Shown here: positions 24,730-35,645 of the stretch, piece by piece
How positions within the stretch are numbered: position 1 is the first letter of the stretch
How the letters are laid out: the number at the start of each line of letters is the position of its first letter
From: Xenopus tropicalis
Taxonomy: Eukaryota > Chordata > Amphibia > Anura > Pipidae
Direction: 5' to 3'
Length of the DNA: 64,000 nucleotides
Assembly: GCF_000004195.4 (NCBI RefSeq)
Contig: NC_030686.2
Coordinates: 45,763,961 to 45,827,960 of the forward strand
Translations under genes and position numbers: made by a program
The notes under the pieces: generated by a model
The model's database searches: none
What the model saw: the letters and a program-made list of their open reading frames with translations, nothing else
What the model was told of the DNA's origin: nothing

Positions 24730-25135
24730 ATAGTTACATAGTTACATAGGGTTGAAAAAAGACCATTGTCCATCAAGTTCAACCCATCCGTGTAAACCCA
24801 GCACACACAACCTATACTTACCAATCTATACACTCACATACATAAACTATATATACAACCACTAATACTAACTGTAGATATTAGTATCACAATAGCCTTG
24901 GGTATTCTGCTTGTTCAAGAACTCACCCAGGCCCCTCTTATAGGCATTAACAGAATCTGCCATTACCCCATCACTAGAAAGGGCATTCCATAACCTCACT
25001 GCCCTCCCCGTGAGGAACCCCCGACGCTGCTTCAAATGGAAGCTCCTTTCCTCTAATCTAAAGGGGGGGCCTCTGGTGCGTTGATTGTTTTTATGGGAAA
25101 AAAGAACATCCCCCAACTGCCTATAATCCCCTCTA
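24730..25135 (-). mobile_element. 5'-truncated non-LTR retrotransposon inserted in the 19-bp array
   Basis: Read on the minus strand, the segment carries the end of an ORF (stop at about 24,868) with RTRGPPFRLE, RRGFLTGRAVRLWNALSSD and SVNAYKRGLGEFL. This is the layout seen at the C-terminus of many LINE ORF2 proteins (TRG..F.L, R..F..R.V.LWN.L, N.FKR.L). A 3' tail follows, ending in CTATGTAACTATGTAAC octamers typical of L2/CR1-like 3' ends. Only about 400 bp remain. Array units resume directly on the other side, so the element inserted into an existing array. LINE clade assignment is an inference. Confidence 0.8.
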
Positions 25136-25878
25136 AATGGCACCCTGCTCTGTATATGGCACCCTGCTCTGTATATGGCACCCTGCTCTGTATATGGCAC
25201 CCTGCTCTGTACATGGCACCCTGCTCTGTACATGGCACCCTGCTCTGTACATGGCACCCTGCTCTGTACATGGCACCCTGCTCTGTACATGGCACCCTGC
25301 TCTGTACATGGCACCCTGCTCTCTATATGGCACCCTGCTCTCTATATGGCACCCTGCTCTCTATATGGCACCCTGCTCTGTATATGGCACCCTGCTCTGT
25401 ATATGGCACCCTGCCCTGTATATGGCAACCTGCTCTGTATATGGCACCCTGCTCTGTATATGGCAACCTGCTCTGTATATGGCACCCTGCTCTGTACATG
25501 GCACCCTGCTCTGTACATGGCACCCTGCTCTGTACATGGCACCCTGCTCTGTACATGGCACCCTGCTCTGTACATGGCACCCTGCTCTGTACATGGCACC
25601 CTGCTCTGTACATGGCACCCTGCTCTGTACATGGCACCCTGCTCTGTACATGGCACCCTGCTCTGTACATGGCACCCTGCTCTGTACATGGCACCCTGCT
25701 CTGTATATGACACCCTGCTCTGTACATGGCACCCTGCTCTGTACATGGCACCCTGCTCTGTATATGGCACCCTGCTCTGTATATGGCACCCTGCTCTGTA
25801 CATGGCACCCTGCTCTGTATATGGCACCCTGCTCTGTATATGGCACCCTGCTCTGTACATGGCACCCTGCTCTGTATA
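25136..25878 (+). repeat. 19-bp minisatellite, right part, about 39 copies
   Basis: Continuation of the array of 23,711-24,729 with the same unit and variants. Here runs of the CTGTACATGG variant are more homogeneous (about 25,490-25,700), which suggests recent local expansion. Confidence 0.97.
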
Positions 25879-26244
25879 TGACTGACTGATGAACACAAGG
25901 CAATCTCTTCCCATTCACGTTGTGCCCTGACAATGGGGAAATGCAAATTTGGGTTTGCCATTTAGTGAAGCCCGAGGCAATCCATTTCAGGAGCAGCAGC
26001 TAAAAGCAGAGCAATTTATGCACTATTAATGAGCCTCTAATTATCCACATATTAGCAGCCAGTAATTATTTATTAGCAAGTTATCATCTGCCTATCTGAA
26101 CTCCTCCAGCCCTGTGTCTCCTGTCTCTCCATCACCCTGGCTGTCTCTCTTGTTTGTTTGTCTGTCTAATGTCTAAACATCTCACTGCCTGTCTGTTCTC
26201 TAATTATCCTGGATGTACAGAAACCATCTGTATATAGATGAGTT
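25879..26244. other. Candidate conserved non-coding element
   Basis: Unique DNA between two arrays. About 25,965-26,100 contains AATTTATGCACTATTAATGA, GCCTCTAATTATCC, GCCAGTAATTATTTATTAGC and AAGTTATCATCTGCC, a dense set of homeodomain-type ATTA words in otherwise non-repetitive sequence. No exon is seen. The call rests on sequence character only. Confidence 0.35.
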
Positions 26245-27270
26245 AGTGGGGCAAGTGGAGGAGAGGGGCTGTAAGGAGACCTGTGAGTGGGGCAAGTGGA
26301 GGAGAGAGGCTGTAAGGAGACCTGTGAGTGGGGCAAGTGGAGGAGAGAGGCTGTAAGGAGACCTGTGAGTGGGGCAAGTGGAGGAGAGAGGCTGTAAGGA
26401 GACCTGTGAGTGGGGCAAGTGGAGGAGAGGGGCTGTAAGGAAACCTGTGAGTGGGGCAAGTGGAGGAGAGAGGCTGTAAGGAGACCTGTGAGTGGGGCAA
26501 GTGGAGGAGAGAGGCTGTAAGGAGACCCATGAGTGGGGCAAGTGGAGAAGAGAGGCTGTAAGGAGACCTGTGAGTGGGGCAAGTGGAGGAGAGAGGCTGT
26601 AAGGAGACCTGTGAGTGGGGCAAGTGGAGGAGAGAGGGCTGTAAGGAAACCTGTGAGTGGGGCAAGTGGAGGAGAGAGGCTGTAAGGAAACCTGTGAGTG
26701 GGGCAAGTGGAGGAGAGAGGCTGTAAGGAGACCTGTGAGTGGGGCAAGTGGAGGAGAGGGGCTGTAAGGAGACCTGTGAGTGGGGCAAGTGGAGGAGAGG
26801 GGCTGTAAGGAAACCTGTGAGTGGGGCAAGTGGAGGAGAGAGGCTGTAAGGAGACCTGTGAGTGGGGCAAGTGGAGAAGAGAGGCTGTAAGGAAACCCGT
26901 GAGTGGGGCAAGTGGAGGAGAGAGGCTGTAAGGAAACCTGTGAGTGGGGCAAGTGGAGAAGAGAGGCTGTAAGGAATCCTGTGAGTGGGGCAAGTGGAGG
27001 AGAGGGGCTGTAAGGAAACCTGTGAGTGGGGCAAGTGGAGGAGAGGGGCTGTAAGGAAACCTGTGAGAGGGGCAAGTGGAGGAGAGGGGCTGTAAGGAAA
27101 CCTGTGAGTGGGGCAAGTGGAGGAGAGAGGCTGTAAGGAAACCTGTGAGAGGGGCAAGTGGAGGAGAGGGGCTGTAAGGAAACCTGTGAGTGGGGCAAGT
27201 GGAGGAGAGGGGCTGTAAGTAGCTGTGAGTGGGGCAAGTGGAGGAGAGGGGCTGTAAGGAGCTGTGAGTG
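26245..27270 (+). repeat. 41-bp minisatellite, about 25 copies
   Basis: Unit of 41 bp: GTGAGTGGGGCAAGTGGAGG, AGAGAGGCTGTAAGGA, then GACCT or AACCT. Variation is concentrated at a few positions (GAGAGGGG versus GAGAGAGG; GGAGACC versus GGAAACC). One copy near 26,632 has an extra G. Since 41 is not a multiple of 3 and no minus-strand frame contains a stop, three overlapping minus-strand ORFs of 304-345 codons appear. They are artefacts. The last copies lose the CCTGTGAG junction. Confidence 0.97.
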
Positions 27271-29418
27271 ATAGCTGCCTATATTCTTTATATAACTGTA
27301 TTCACATGGGTTGGTTTCAGTACAGCTGGGCAGGAATAGGGTGGATATAATAACTGCCCTACTCTAATGCTATGAAGCTGCCTCTCCTGCAGTTCTGTTC
27401 CCTACACTCAGAGAGAGACACCAGGAAAAGGGAATACCCAGTAATCATATTAAAGCCCTACTGTTGCCCCTGCATTATTTTTGTTTGTTCCCACCCCCCA
27501 CTGTGTTGTTGGTTGGATAGCCCCCCCCCCACCTCCCTGGCACTGTAATTGGCCGCCGTGTGCCTACCCTGGGAGCAGGAAATGTCACTTATGTTCAATG
27601 CCCTCTGCAATGAGGAGACAAGCGCCAGGGAGACCAGGGATGCCCCACAGGAGGGATTTTGTCCTCAGATCCACTGGCTGGCTGGACTCAGGCTGCAACT
27701 CTGCAAATAACCCGTTCCCTATGCCATACACACAGAGCAATACCCATCGTTAGAGTCATGGGCTTGCACTGGCCAGTTTGGCTACCGGATCAGCCCATAT
27801 CCACTAACTAGCCCAGCTTAGCAAATTGTTGGTTCGATCAAATGACAGAATTATTATTATTAGTTATATATAAATTATTATTATTAAATGCCCAAATTAT
27901 TAGCCTACTGGTCATTTATAGCCCTTGGCCAGTGGCCCTCTTTGGGGCCCCAAAGAAAATAAAGGCCTATGTGTGCCCTGACCAATGCCAGACATGTGCA
28001 CCCTATTCCTGCCTATGGCGAGCCCACCTCACCACTAGAATTGCCCACAAATGGCACCTTCATGTCTCTTGGGACCCCCCCACGCCACATGTCTGAATGT
28101 AGAACCCCCTTATCACCCCAGATGGTGTTCTGCATTGGGTGTGACTCTGAGGGCACAGGCAAGCCAGCCACTACAAGGATTAGAATTGGTGGATCAAGTA
28201 CATTGTCCGTGACCAATGGCGGCCCCCCAACAACATGACAGTGGCAAGGCACCCCCAGATTCCAATAAGGTCAAGTCTGCTGACTTGCAATGCCTTCTGG
28301 GATGAATAAGGCCACCATTTCCACTCTGCTGCCACCAGAGGGGGATGCGTGAAAATCAGCACAAATGATCGGATGTCAAGGGGGCTTCTGAATAAGAAAG
28401 GGTTAATCCACAAGCATGTTCCCCCCTGAACAGAATAGGCAAGCAATAGAGTCAATCCTTCTAATGGCTGCTTTGTTTTATAAAAGCCAACCACCCCTGC
28501 TGGTCGTACATGCCCTGAATCAACAACCTTCTTCTGTACAGTATGTGTTCCTGTCAGCTATGGCATGCAAGCAGCCACACAGGGCTCGTTAATTAAGATA
28601 ATTCTCCCTCATTTCATTGGCTCTGACAGATAAGTGGGTCTCCGGGCAGGAAGCAAGTTAATTAATATCTCAAATGCCTGTCTTGTTCTCTGTCTGACTG
28701 TCAGCGCCGCTGATTTACAAAGAAGGGTAATTGAATATATTATTTTGTGCTGCCCCCCCCCCCACCTCCCTTGGTGTCGTTTGCTGTTAAACACGGGTTT
28801 CCTGAAACAGGGTGCCCAGTGCCCCTCCAGGAGCCCACTAACCATAGGCACTGCTAATGTGCGTTCTGATTGGCTAGGGCCCCCGAGGGCTTTGCAGCAA
28901 AGCAGACAAGCAACTAAAAAAAGACTGTTGCCTCAGATACTGCCCTTCTGTCTGCACTGAAATCCCATTTCCCCCTCCATCCTGTTATGTTTACATTTGT
29001 CATAGGCAGTGCGTCCAATCAGAGAGAAACATGGGAAACCCCATTCATTTTAATTCCAGCATAATTATATTATTATACACCGGACTCAAACGTCATTTAT
29101 TTTATTAGAAAGACTTCAGTGAATCAAATACACCTTCTCACTGACAAACACAGAATAAAGCTGAATCGTTGCTTCTATATAATCCTACATAATGATTCCT
29201 CCTGCCACCTAGTGGTTCCTAGCGGTAATACACATACACAACATTGTCACTAAAGTCACAGTTTCGCAAAAACAAGATACAAAGGTTAAATCTGATCATA
29301 CAAAGAGATACAACATCTAATGCCATCTGACTGAAGCCAATTGAATGTACAGAGAAAAACTATCAATTAGGGGTATAGGATGATTGAGGGGCATTGGGGG
29401 TAAAAGAATAAATATATA
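27271..29418. other. Unique intergenic DNA with a candidate conserved block and CTCF-like motifs
   Basis: About 28,580-28,745 carries GCTCGTTAATTAAGATAATT, CAAGTTAATTAATATCTC, TGTCTGACTGTCAGCGCC and GGGTAATTGAATATATTA, a plausible regulatory element. CTCF-like words are GCCACCAGAGGGGG (about 28,331-28,344) and CTGCCACCTAGTGG (29,202-29,215, reverse). A C run lies at about 28,754-28,764. No exon is recognised. Confidence 0.35.
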
Positions 29419-30075
29419 TGGAAGGAATGTTCTGGGCACACAATAAGCTGTACCCTTATACTGTACTGTCTAAGGGAAACACTATGGCACCCCCTACCCA
29501 TATGTATAAATACAAATATACAGAGAAGGAATGTTCTGGGCACACAATAAGCTGTACCCCATACTGTACTGTCTAAGGGAAACACTATGGCACCCCCTAC
29601 CCATATGTATAAATACAAATATACAGAGAAGGAATGTTCTGGGCACACAATAAGCTGTACCCCCATACTGTACTGTCTAAGGGAAACACTATGGCACCCC
29701 CTACCCATATGTATAAATACAAATATACAGAGAAGGAATGTTCTGGGCACACAATAAGCTGTACCCCCATACTGTACTGTCTAAGGGAAACACTATGGCA
29801 CCCCCTACCCATATGTATAAATACAAATATACAGAGAAGGAATGTTCTGGGCACACAATAAGCTGTACCCCCATACTGTACTGTCTAAGGGAAACACTAT
29901 GGCACCCCCTACCCATATGTATAAATACAAATATACAGAGAAGGAATGTTCTGGGCACACAATAAGCTGTACCCCCATACTGTACTGTCTAAGGGAAACA
30001 CTATGGCACCCCCTACCCATATGTATAAATACAAATATACAGAGAAGGAATGTTCTGGGCACACAATAAGCTACA
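29419..30075 (-). repeat. 104-bp tandem repeat, about 6 copies, inverted relative to 1,009-1,500
   Basis: Copies start at roughly 104-bp steps (ATGTTCTGGGCACACAATAA at about 29,426, 29,530, 29,634, 29,738, 29,842, 29,946 and 30,050). The sequence is the reverse complement of the 1,009-1,500 unit. Internal copies are almost identical; the first and last are diverged. The two arrays lie about 28 kb apart in opposite orientation. Confidence 0.96.
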
Positions 30076-32413
30076 CCCTCATAATGTACTCTCATTCCAT
30101 AGCACTGAGGTATTTCACTGTAGGTATTTAAACCCCAGGCTTGAGTAGAGACTGAAACTATCAGAACAGAGCTGTGTGCCTTTGTCTCACCAACTCTGTA
30201 AACTGCCATCACAGACTTGAAGTCCCACTTGAATTAAAGTCTCCGTGCCCCACCCTCTGTAAGCTGCCCCATGCATGACATGAGTTAGTATCCCTGGCCC
30301 TGACCTTGTAAGCTGCCATACGATTGTTATAGCCCAACCCAATGCTAGTTAAATACCCCTTACCTGTCCCGCTGTAAGCTGCCATGAAAGCGCTCTAGTC
30401 CCACCCACTCCTTTAGTTACAGACAGGTTGAGGAACTTGGAATATTGGACAATTATTAGTTGAAAGAACTCTGACCTAAAACCAGGAAAGTCAAAAATAC
30501 GATTTTTTTTTCATTAAATGTTATAAAAGAACAATTTAGTGTTTATTTCCCCTTTAAAAATAAACCTAATCTATTCCTAGAGATGCATGTCGGTGGGGTT
30601 AGGGACCCAGTAAAAGGAGAGGGTATGTGCGGGCAACTAAGGCGATATTAATGTTGCCCGCTAACAAAGGCAGCTCTGCCCCCCCCATCACTGATTTGCC
30701 TCCAGGAGGGGAAGGTGCCAAGTTTAATTAAACCTTTCCCTGCCAGACTGGCAAACGCCAACCTCAGCTCGTTAGAATCGCCTCCTATTAAATATGATAA
30801 CCCCCCCACCAATCAAATGAAATGAGAGAGGAGCGAATGAAATACAGTTATAGTACGGCTTCCGATCCCCGGCAATAACCTGCCGCCGCCCGGCCCTCCC
30901 TTCCCTGCACTGTATCTCCATCCCAGCGGAACCCTGCAGCAAAAGGGGCGATTAGCATAATTACTCACAGTCATTAAGTATGGCTGCATTACATATGCAG
31001 ATCAGGAGCGGGGGGTAGGCGCCAGCATCACAGCCTCGCGCAATCAGCTGCAGCCTTCGCCCAGTCGGGAGGAGATGGCATCTCGCGAGCTGGGTTGATG
31101 CAAACCAGAGATATTTCCGAGGCAAAACACACAGGGAGCGGCCTATCGGGGGAGTTAGAGAGAAGACAAAGAGAAGAGGGCATTAGAGGGCGGCACTGAG
31201 CCGGCAGGGCAAGGCAGGTGTGGATTGCAAGCTCTGCGGCACAGAACAGGCTTTCCACGAGTATGATTTTAAAGGCAAACTTGTGACATTAATAAATATT
31301 ACAAATATTACTGTACAGCGCTGCGGAATATGTTGGTACTTTATAGATACATGTTGATATAAATAATATGATATATAATAATATATAACTGGAGGGGGGG
31401 TACAGGGCGCCCCCCACTTCACTATAAGGCACACAAAGGGAATATCAGCAGAGAAGAAGAGCGCAGGAATCTAGAAAGTCAGGGAGGGCTAATACCCATA
31501 GAAGGGGGTAGGGGTACCATGCGAGTCTGCTCATGACTGGGCACTGGGTAAGGGCAATTAGCCAAATACTAGCGGGGTTCATTTATAAATACAGGGGGCC
31601 CCTGGGCAGTAACCGATGGTAACCAATCAAATGATTGCTTTTAATGTTCAACCTGTACCTGGCTGAAAAAAGAAAGCTAATCCTTGATTGGTTGCTATTG
31701 GTTATTGTCGGGGTGCAAATCTGCCCAGTGTTTATAATCGAGCCAATAGAAGGGGGGCTCCCCATGCCAATGATACATATTTATTTCCCCTTTACATTAA
31801 AAGGTGGGGGTTTTTTGCAGTTCTCTATGCTGTGCAGCAACAAAGGGGTTAAATCTTGCGGAGTCATCTGCCCCCTGTCAAGGTACTTCTACCCCCCAAC
31901 CCCCCAGCCACATGGGTTTCTGTGTAGGAGAGGGACGTCCCATTGTCTCCTCAGCCTGGCACGGTGCCCAGGCCCCACATCACAGCTTCCCTGGCATAAA
32001 GCAAAGTGACGGGCACTTCCTAATGTGCCTTTTGTTCTCACAATGGGATGTACGGCTGCTCTCAGCCCTCAACTACATCTCCCAGCAGCCCCAGCCAGAC
32101 AAACACATAATAACCCCCCCAGGTGCTGCCCAAAACCCAAAGAATTCACCGGGGATCATGGTTTAAGGGAAGATTCCAGTAGAACGGTCTCATTGGGTGA
32201 TTACAGGTCACATGTATTATCCCAAACTGATAGGGGGACAAAATAACCAAAAGGGGCAAATTAAAGCAAGACAACTCAAACAGAGAGAAGTGAGAGTACT
32301 AAGGGCAAGAGGGGAAAAAGAGGGGGGGGGGGGTACTTGTACATGATTATGCCCCGAGCCAGCATGCACCCCGTTTTAATTGGCCTATGTGCAAGAGTCT
32401 CTCATGTAATGGA
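30076..32413. other. Unique intergenic DNA with candidate conserved blocks and a SINE-like tail
   Basis: About 30,715-31,020 contains CAAGTTTAATTAAACC, CCTCCTATTAAATATGATAA, GGCGATTAGCATAATTACTC and GCATTACATATGCAGATC (a palindromic ATATGCAGAT octamer-like word). It looks like regulatory DNA. At 31,310-31,385 is a diverged solo 3' end of the SINE-like family (TGTACAGCGCTGCGGAATAT). A G run of 13 lies at about 32,320-32,332. No gene is supported. Confidence 0.4.
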
Positions 32414-33870
32414 GGGTCTAGTTATCTGTATAACAGAGCATTCTGTCACAGTGGCACAGATCCTATCTGATCCCCCCATTGTAAGCAGCAGTCCTGCCCT
32501 GCTTTATGGCTGAGATTCTAGCTATCTGTATAACAGAGCATTCTGTCACAGTGGCACAGATCCTATCTGATCCCCCCATTGTAAGCAGCAGTCCTGCCCT
32601 GCTTTATGGCTGAGATTCTAGCTATCTGTATAACAGAGCATTCTGTCACAGTGGCACAGATCCTATCTGATCCCCCCATTGTAAGCAGCAGTCCTGCCCT
32701 GCTTTATGGCAGAGATTCTAGCTATCGTATAACAGAGCATTCTGTCACAGTGGCACAGATCCTATCTGATCCCCCCATTGTAAGCAGCAGTCCTGCCCTG
32801 CTTTATGGCTGAGATTCTAGCTATCTGTATAACAGAGCATTCTGTCACAGGTGGCACAGATCCTATCTGATCCTCCCCATTGTAAGCAGCAGTCCTGCCT
32901 GCTTATGGCTGAGATTCTAAGCTATCTGTATAACAGAGCATTCTGTCACAGTGGCACAGATCCTATCTGATCCCCCCATTGTAAGCAGCAGTCCTGCCCT
33001 AGCTATCTGTATAACAGAGCAAGTGGCACAGATCCTATCTGATCCTTGTAAGCAGCAGTCCTGCCCTGCTTTATGGCTGAGATTCTAGCTATCTGTATAA
33101 CAGAGCATTCTGTCTATCTGATCCCCCATTGTAAGCAGCAGATGGCTGAGATTCTAGCTATCTGTATAACAGAGCATTCTGTCACAGTGGCACAGATCCT
33201 ATCTGATCCCCCATTGTAAGCAGCAGTCCTGCCCTGCTTTATGGCTGAGATTCTAGCTATCTGTATAACAGAGCATTCTGTCACAGTGGCACAGATCCTA
33301 TCTGATCCCCCCATTGTAAGCAGCAGTCCTGCCCTGCTTTATGGCTGAGATTCTAGCTATCTGTATAACAGAGCATTCTGTCACAGTGGCACAGATCCTA
33401 TCTGATCCCCCATTGTAAGCAGCAGTCCTGCCCTGCTTTATGGCTGAGATTCTAGCTATCTGTATAACAGAGCATTCTGTCACAGTGGCACAGATCCTAT
33501 CTGATCCCCCCATTGTAAGCAGCAGTCCTGCCCTGCTTTATGGCTGAGATTCTAGCTATCTGTATAACAGAGCATTCTGTCACAGTGGCACAGATCCTAT
33601 CTGATCCCCCCATTGTAAGCAGCAGTCCTGCCCTGCTTTATGGCTGAGATTCTAGCTATCTGTATAACAGAGCATTCTGTCACAGTGGCACAGATCCTAT
33701 CTGATCCCCCCATTGTAAGCAGCAGTCCTGCCCTGCTTTATGGCTGAGATTCTAGCTATCTGTATAACAGAGCATTCTGTCACAGTGACACAGATCCTAT
33801 CTGATCCCCCCATTGTAAGCAGCAGTTCTGCCCTGCTTTATGGCTGAGATTCTATTTATCTGTATAACAG
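32414..33870 (+). repeat. About 101-bp satellite, block 3, about 14 copies
   Basis: Same unit and orientation as 15,338-17,540. Copies between about 32,860 and 33,160 are damaged by deletions and insertions (for example CCTGCCCTAGCTATC at 32,996, and AGAGCAAGTGGCAC), while flanking copies are intact. The left edge is again in TCTAGTTATCTGTATAACAG and the right edge in TCTATTTATCTGTATAACAG, the same part of the unit as in block 2. Confidence 0.97.
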
Positions 33871-34655
33871 CGTTTTGACCACATTTATTTTCAGCCTGGG
33901 CAAAGACATGGCCTATAAAGTTGGCCCCATTAACATCCCACTTGTTTGGTGAGGCTGTGTTGGTGAGAAAAGCAAATCCCCCCTCCTCCATTTCATATCA
34001 GTGGGAGTCGCACTGGGTTAATCAAGTGAATGCCCCCCCAATACATTTAGTTGTCAGAATAAATTAAAGCAGGGGGTAAAGAGACACAAAAACTGTGCCA
34101 CGTGCTTAATTAAGGAAGAAATCCTGCTTACCCGTGCTAATTAATTAGCGTTTAATTGCCTGCCTCCGATAGGGCTGCGCTGGGGAGAAATCTCGCATTT
34201 AGCTTGTGCGTCGCCACCAACTCTGTTTTCTCCCGGTTTGGTTTCCCTTTAGTGGGTTTTCGGCAGCATGGCTGTGCACTCCCGGGGCCGGGTGGGTGTT
34301 CCAGGGGGTTGCGGGTGTGATGGCTCTATTGGAAGGTGCAGTGATTCTCTTCCGGTGCCAGATGGGGCTGCTGAGAGCGTCAGGAGTCGGGAGCGTGAAG
34401 TGCAGAATCGGGGTCAGGCGAGGGAGGGGAGACAGAGAGACACAATTAGATAAGGAACCATCCCTGGAAATATGGATTTCTCTGAAAGTTTGCTTTCTTT
34501 ATACCCATGTATGACTCCATTACAACTCCCAGCAACCCTCCCAGCTCTAAGGGACCCCGCCAGGGTTAGGAGCCACAGAACTATACAAACAGGGTTGCCT
34601 AAAGTGAAGCCCAGGGGCACAGCACATAGTTACCCACCCTATGCACCCTGAGATG
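33871..34655. other. Unique intergenic DNA with a small candidate conserved block
   Basis: About 34,095-34,170 reads CGTGCTTAATTAAGGAAG, CCCGTGCTAATTAATTAGCG and TTTAATTGCCTGCC, an AT-rich palindromic homeodomain-type cluster. The G-rich ORFs at 34,206-34,514 show no recognisable domain. Confidence 0.35.
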
Positions 34656-34772
34656 TAGTAGGATTACAACAATAGGTGGACATTGGACATACAGAGTAAC
34701 ATATAAAGCAACCAATAACTGATACATGCGGTGAAGAGAGCCCTGCCCAAAAGAGCTTACAATCTACAAGAC
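34656..34772 (-). mobile_element. SINE-like element, minus orientation, 5' part
   Basis: On the minus strand it reads GATTGTAAGCTCTTTTGGGC, CTGATACATGCGG (complement) and GTTACTCTGTATGTCCAATG, matching the unit and downstream part of the 9,890-10,512 element in unexpanded form. It abuts the GATA-repeat tract at its 5' end. Confidence 0.75.
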
Positions 34773-34904
34773 AGGTAGATAGACAGACGGAGAGATAGAC
34801 AGGTAGATGGAGAGATACACAGGTAGATAGACAGATGGAGAGACAGACAGGTAGATAGACAGGTAGATAGACAGGTAGATAGACAGATGGAGAGATAGAT
34901 AGAT

Positions 34905-34947
<43 letters not shown>

Positions 34948-35030
34948 GGAGAGATAGACAGGTAGATAGACAGACAGAGAGATAGACAGGTAGATAGATA
35001 GATGGATAGATGGATGGAGAGATAGACAGG

Positions 35031-35094
<64 letters not shown>

Positions 35095-35310
35095 GAGATA
35101 GACAGGTAGATAGATAGATAGATAGATGGAGAGATAGACAGGTAGATAGATGGAGAGATAGACAGGTAAACAGATGGAGAGATAGACAGGTAGATAGACA
35201 GACGGAGAGACAGTAACGCAGGTAAACAGACACAGAGAGAGGGAGAGAGATAAAGATGGATAGATTGTTAGACAGGCAGAGATAGAATGCAGTAGATGAT
35301 AGACAGACAG
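34773..35310. repeat. GATA/GACA tetranucleotide tract
   Basis: About 540 bp of GATA repeats interrupted by GACA, CAGG and TGGAGA words. The pure core is (GATA)n at about 34,905-34,945 and 35,035-35,090. Mixed GATA/GACA tracts are the composition of Bkm-type satellite DNA. The minus-strand ORF of isoleucine, tyrosine, leucine and serine is an artefact. Confidence 0.95.
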
Positions 35311-35477
35311 ATCTATGAGAGAGAGAGAAGTACAGCCAGCCAGACAGATATGAATGTGACAGACAGATAGGGTTGCTGGATATATAATATTATAGGATAT
35401 AGGGTGCATTCTATGCTGACAGCTCTCGGGCTACTGGAGTGGCCGTGGGTCTGTGAAATAACCCCCAGGAGCCCAGT

Positions 35478-35645
35478 GGGGCCGGGCACAGCGTGGCATG
35501 TATCTGGAGCCGGGCACAGCGTGGCATGTATCTGGAGCCGGGCACAGCGTGGCATGTATCTGGAGCCGGGCACAGCGTGGCATGTATCTGGAGCCGGGCA
35601 CAGCGTGGCATGTATCTGGAGCCGGGCACAGCGTGGCATGGATGC
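35478..35645 (+). repeat. 28-bp minisatellite, about 6 copies
   Basis: Unit GCGTGGCATGTATCTGGAGC followed by CGGGCACA. Six near-perfect copies. Both strands are open in several frames because 28 is not a multiple of 3. Confidence 0.95.

Noticed and set aside
25137..25961. ORFs of 190-250 codons on both strands
   Set aside because: Frames through the 19-bp minisatellite; both strands are open because the unit lacks stops.
26166..27237. Minus-strand ORFs of 304-345 codons rich in Pro, Leu and Ser
   Set aside because: They are the three frames of a 41-bp tandem repeat without stops; no start context, splice sites or protein similarity.
34639..35409. 256-codon minus-strand ORF rich in Ile, Tyr, Leu and Ser
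   Set aside because: Translation of GATA/GACA microsatellite plus SINE-like flank.
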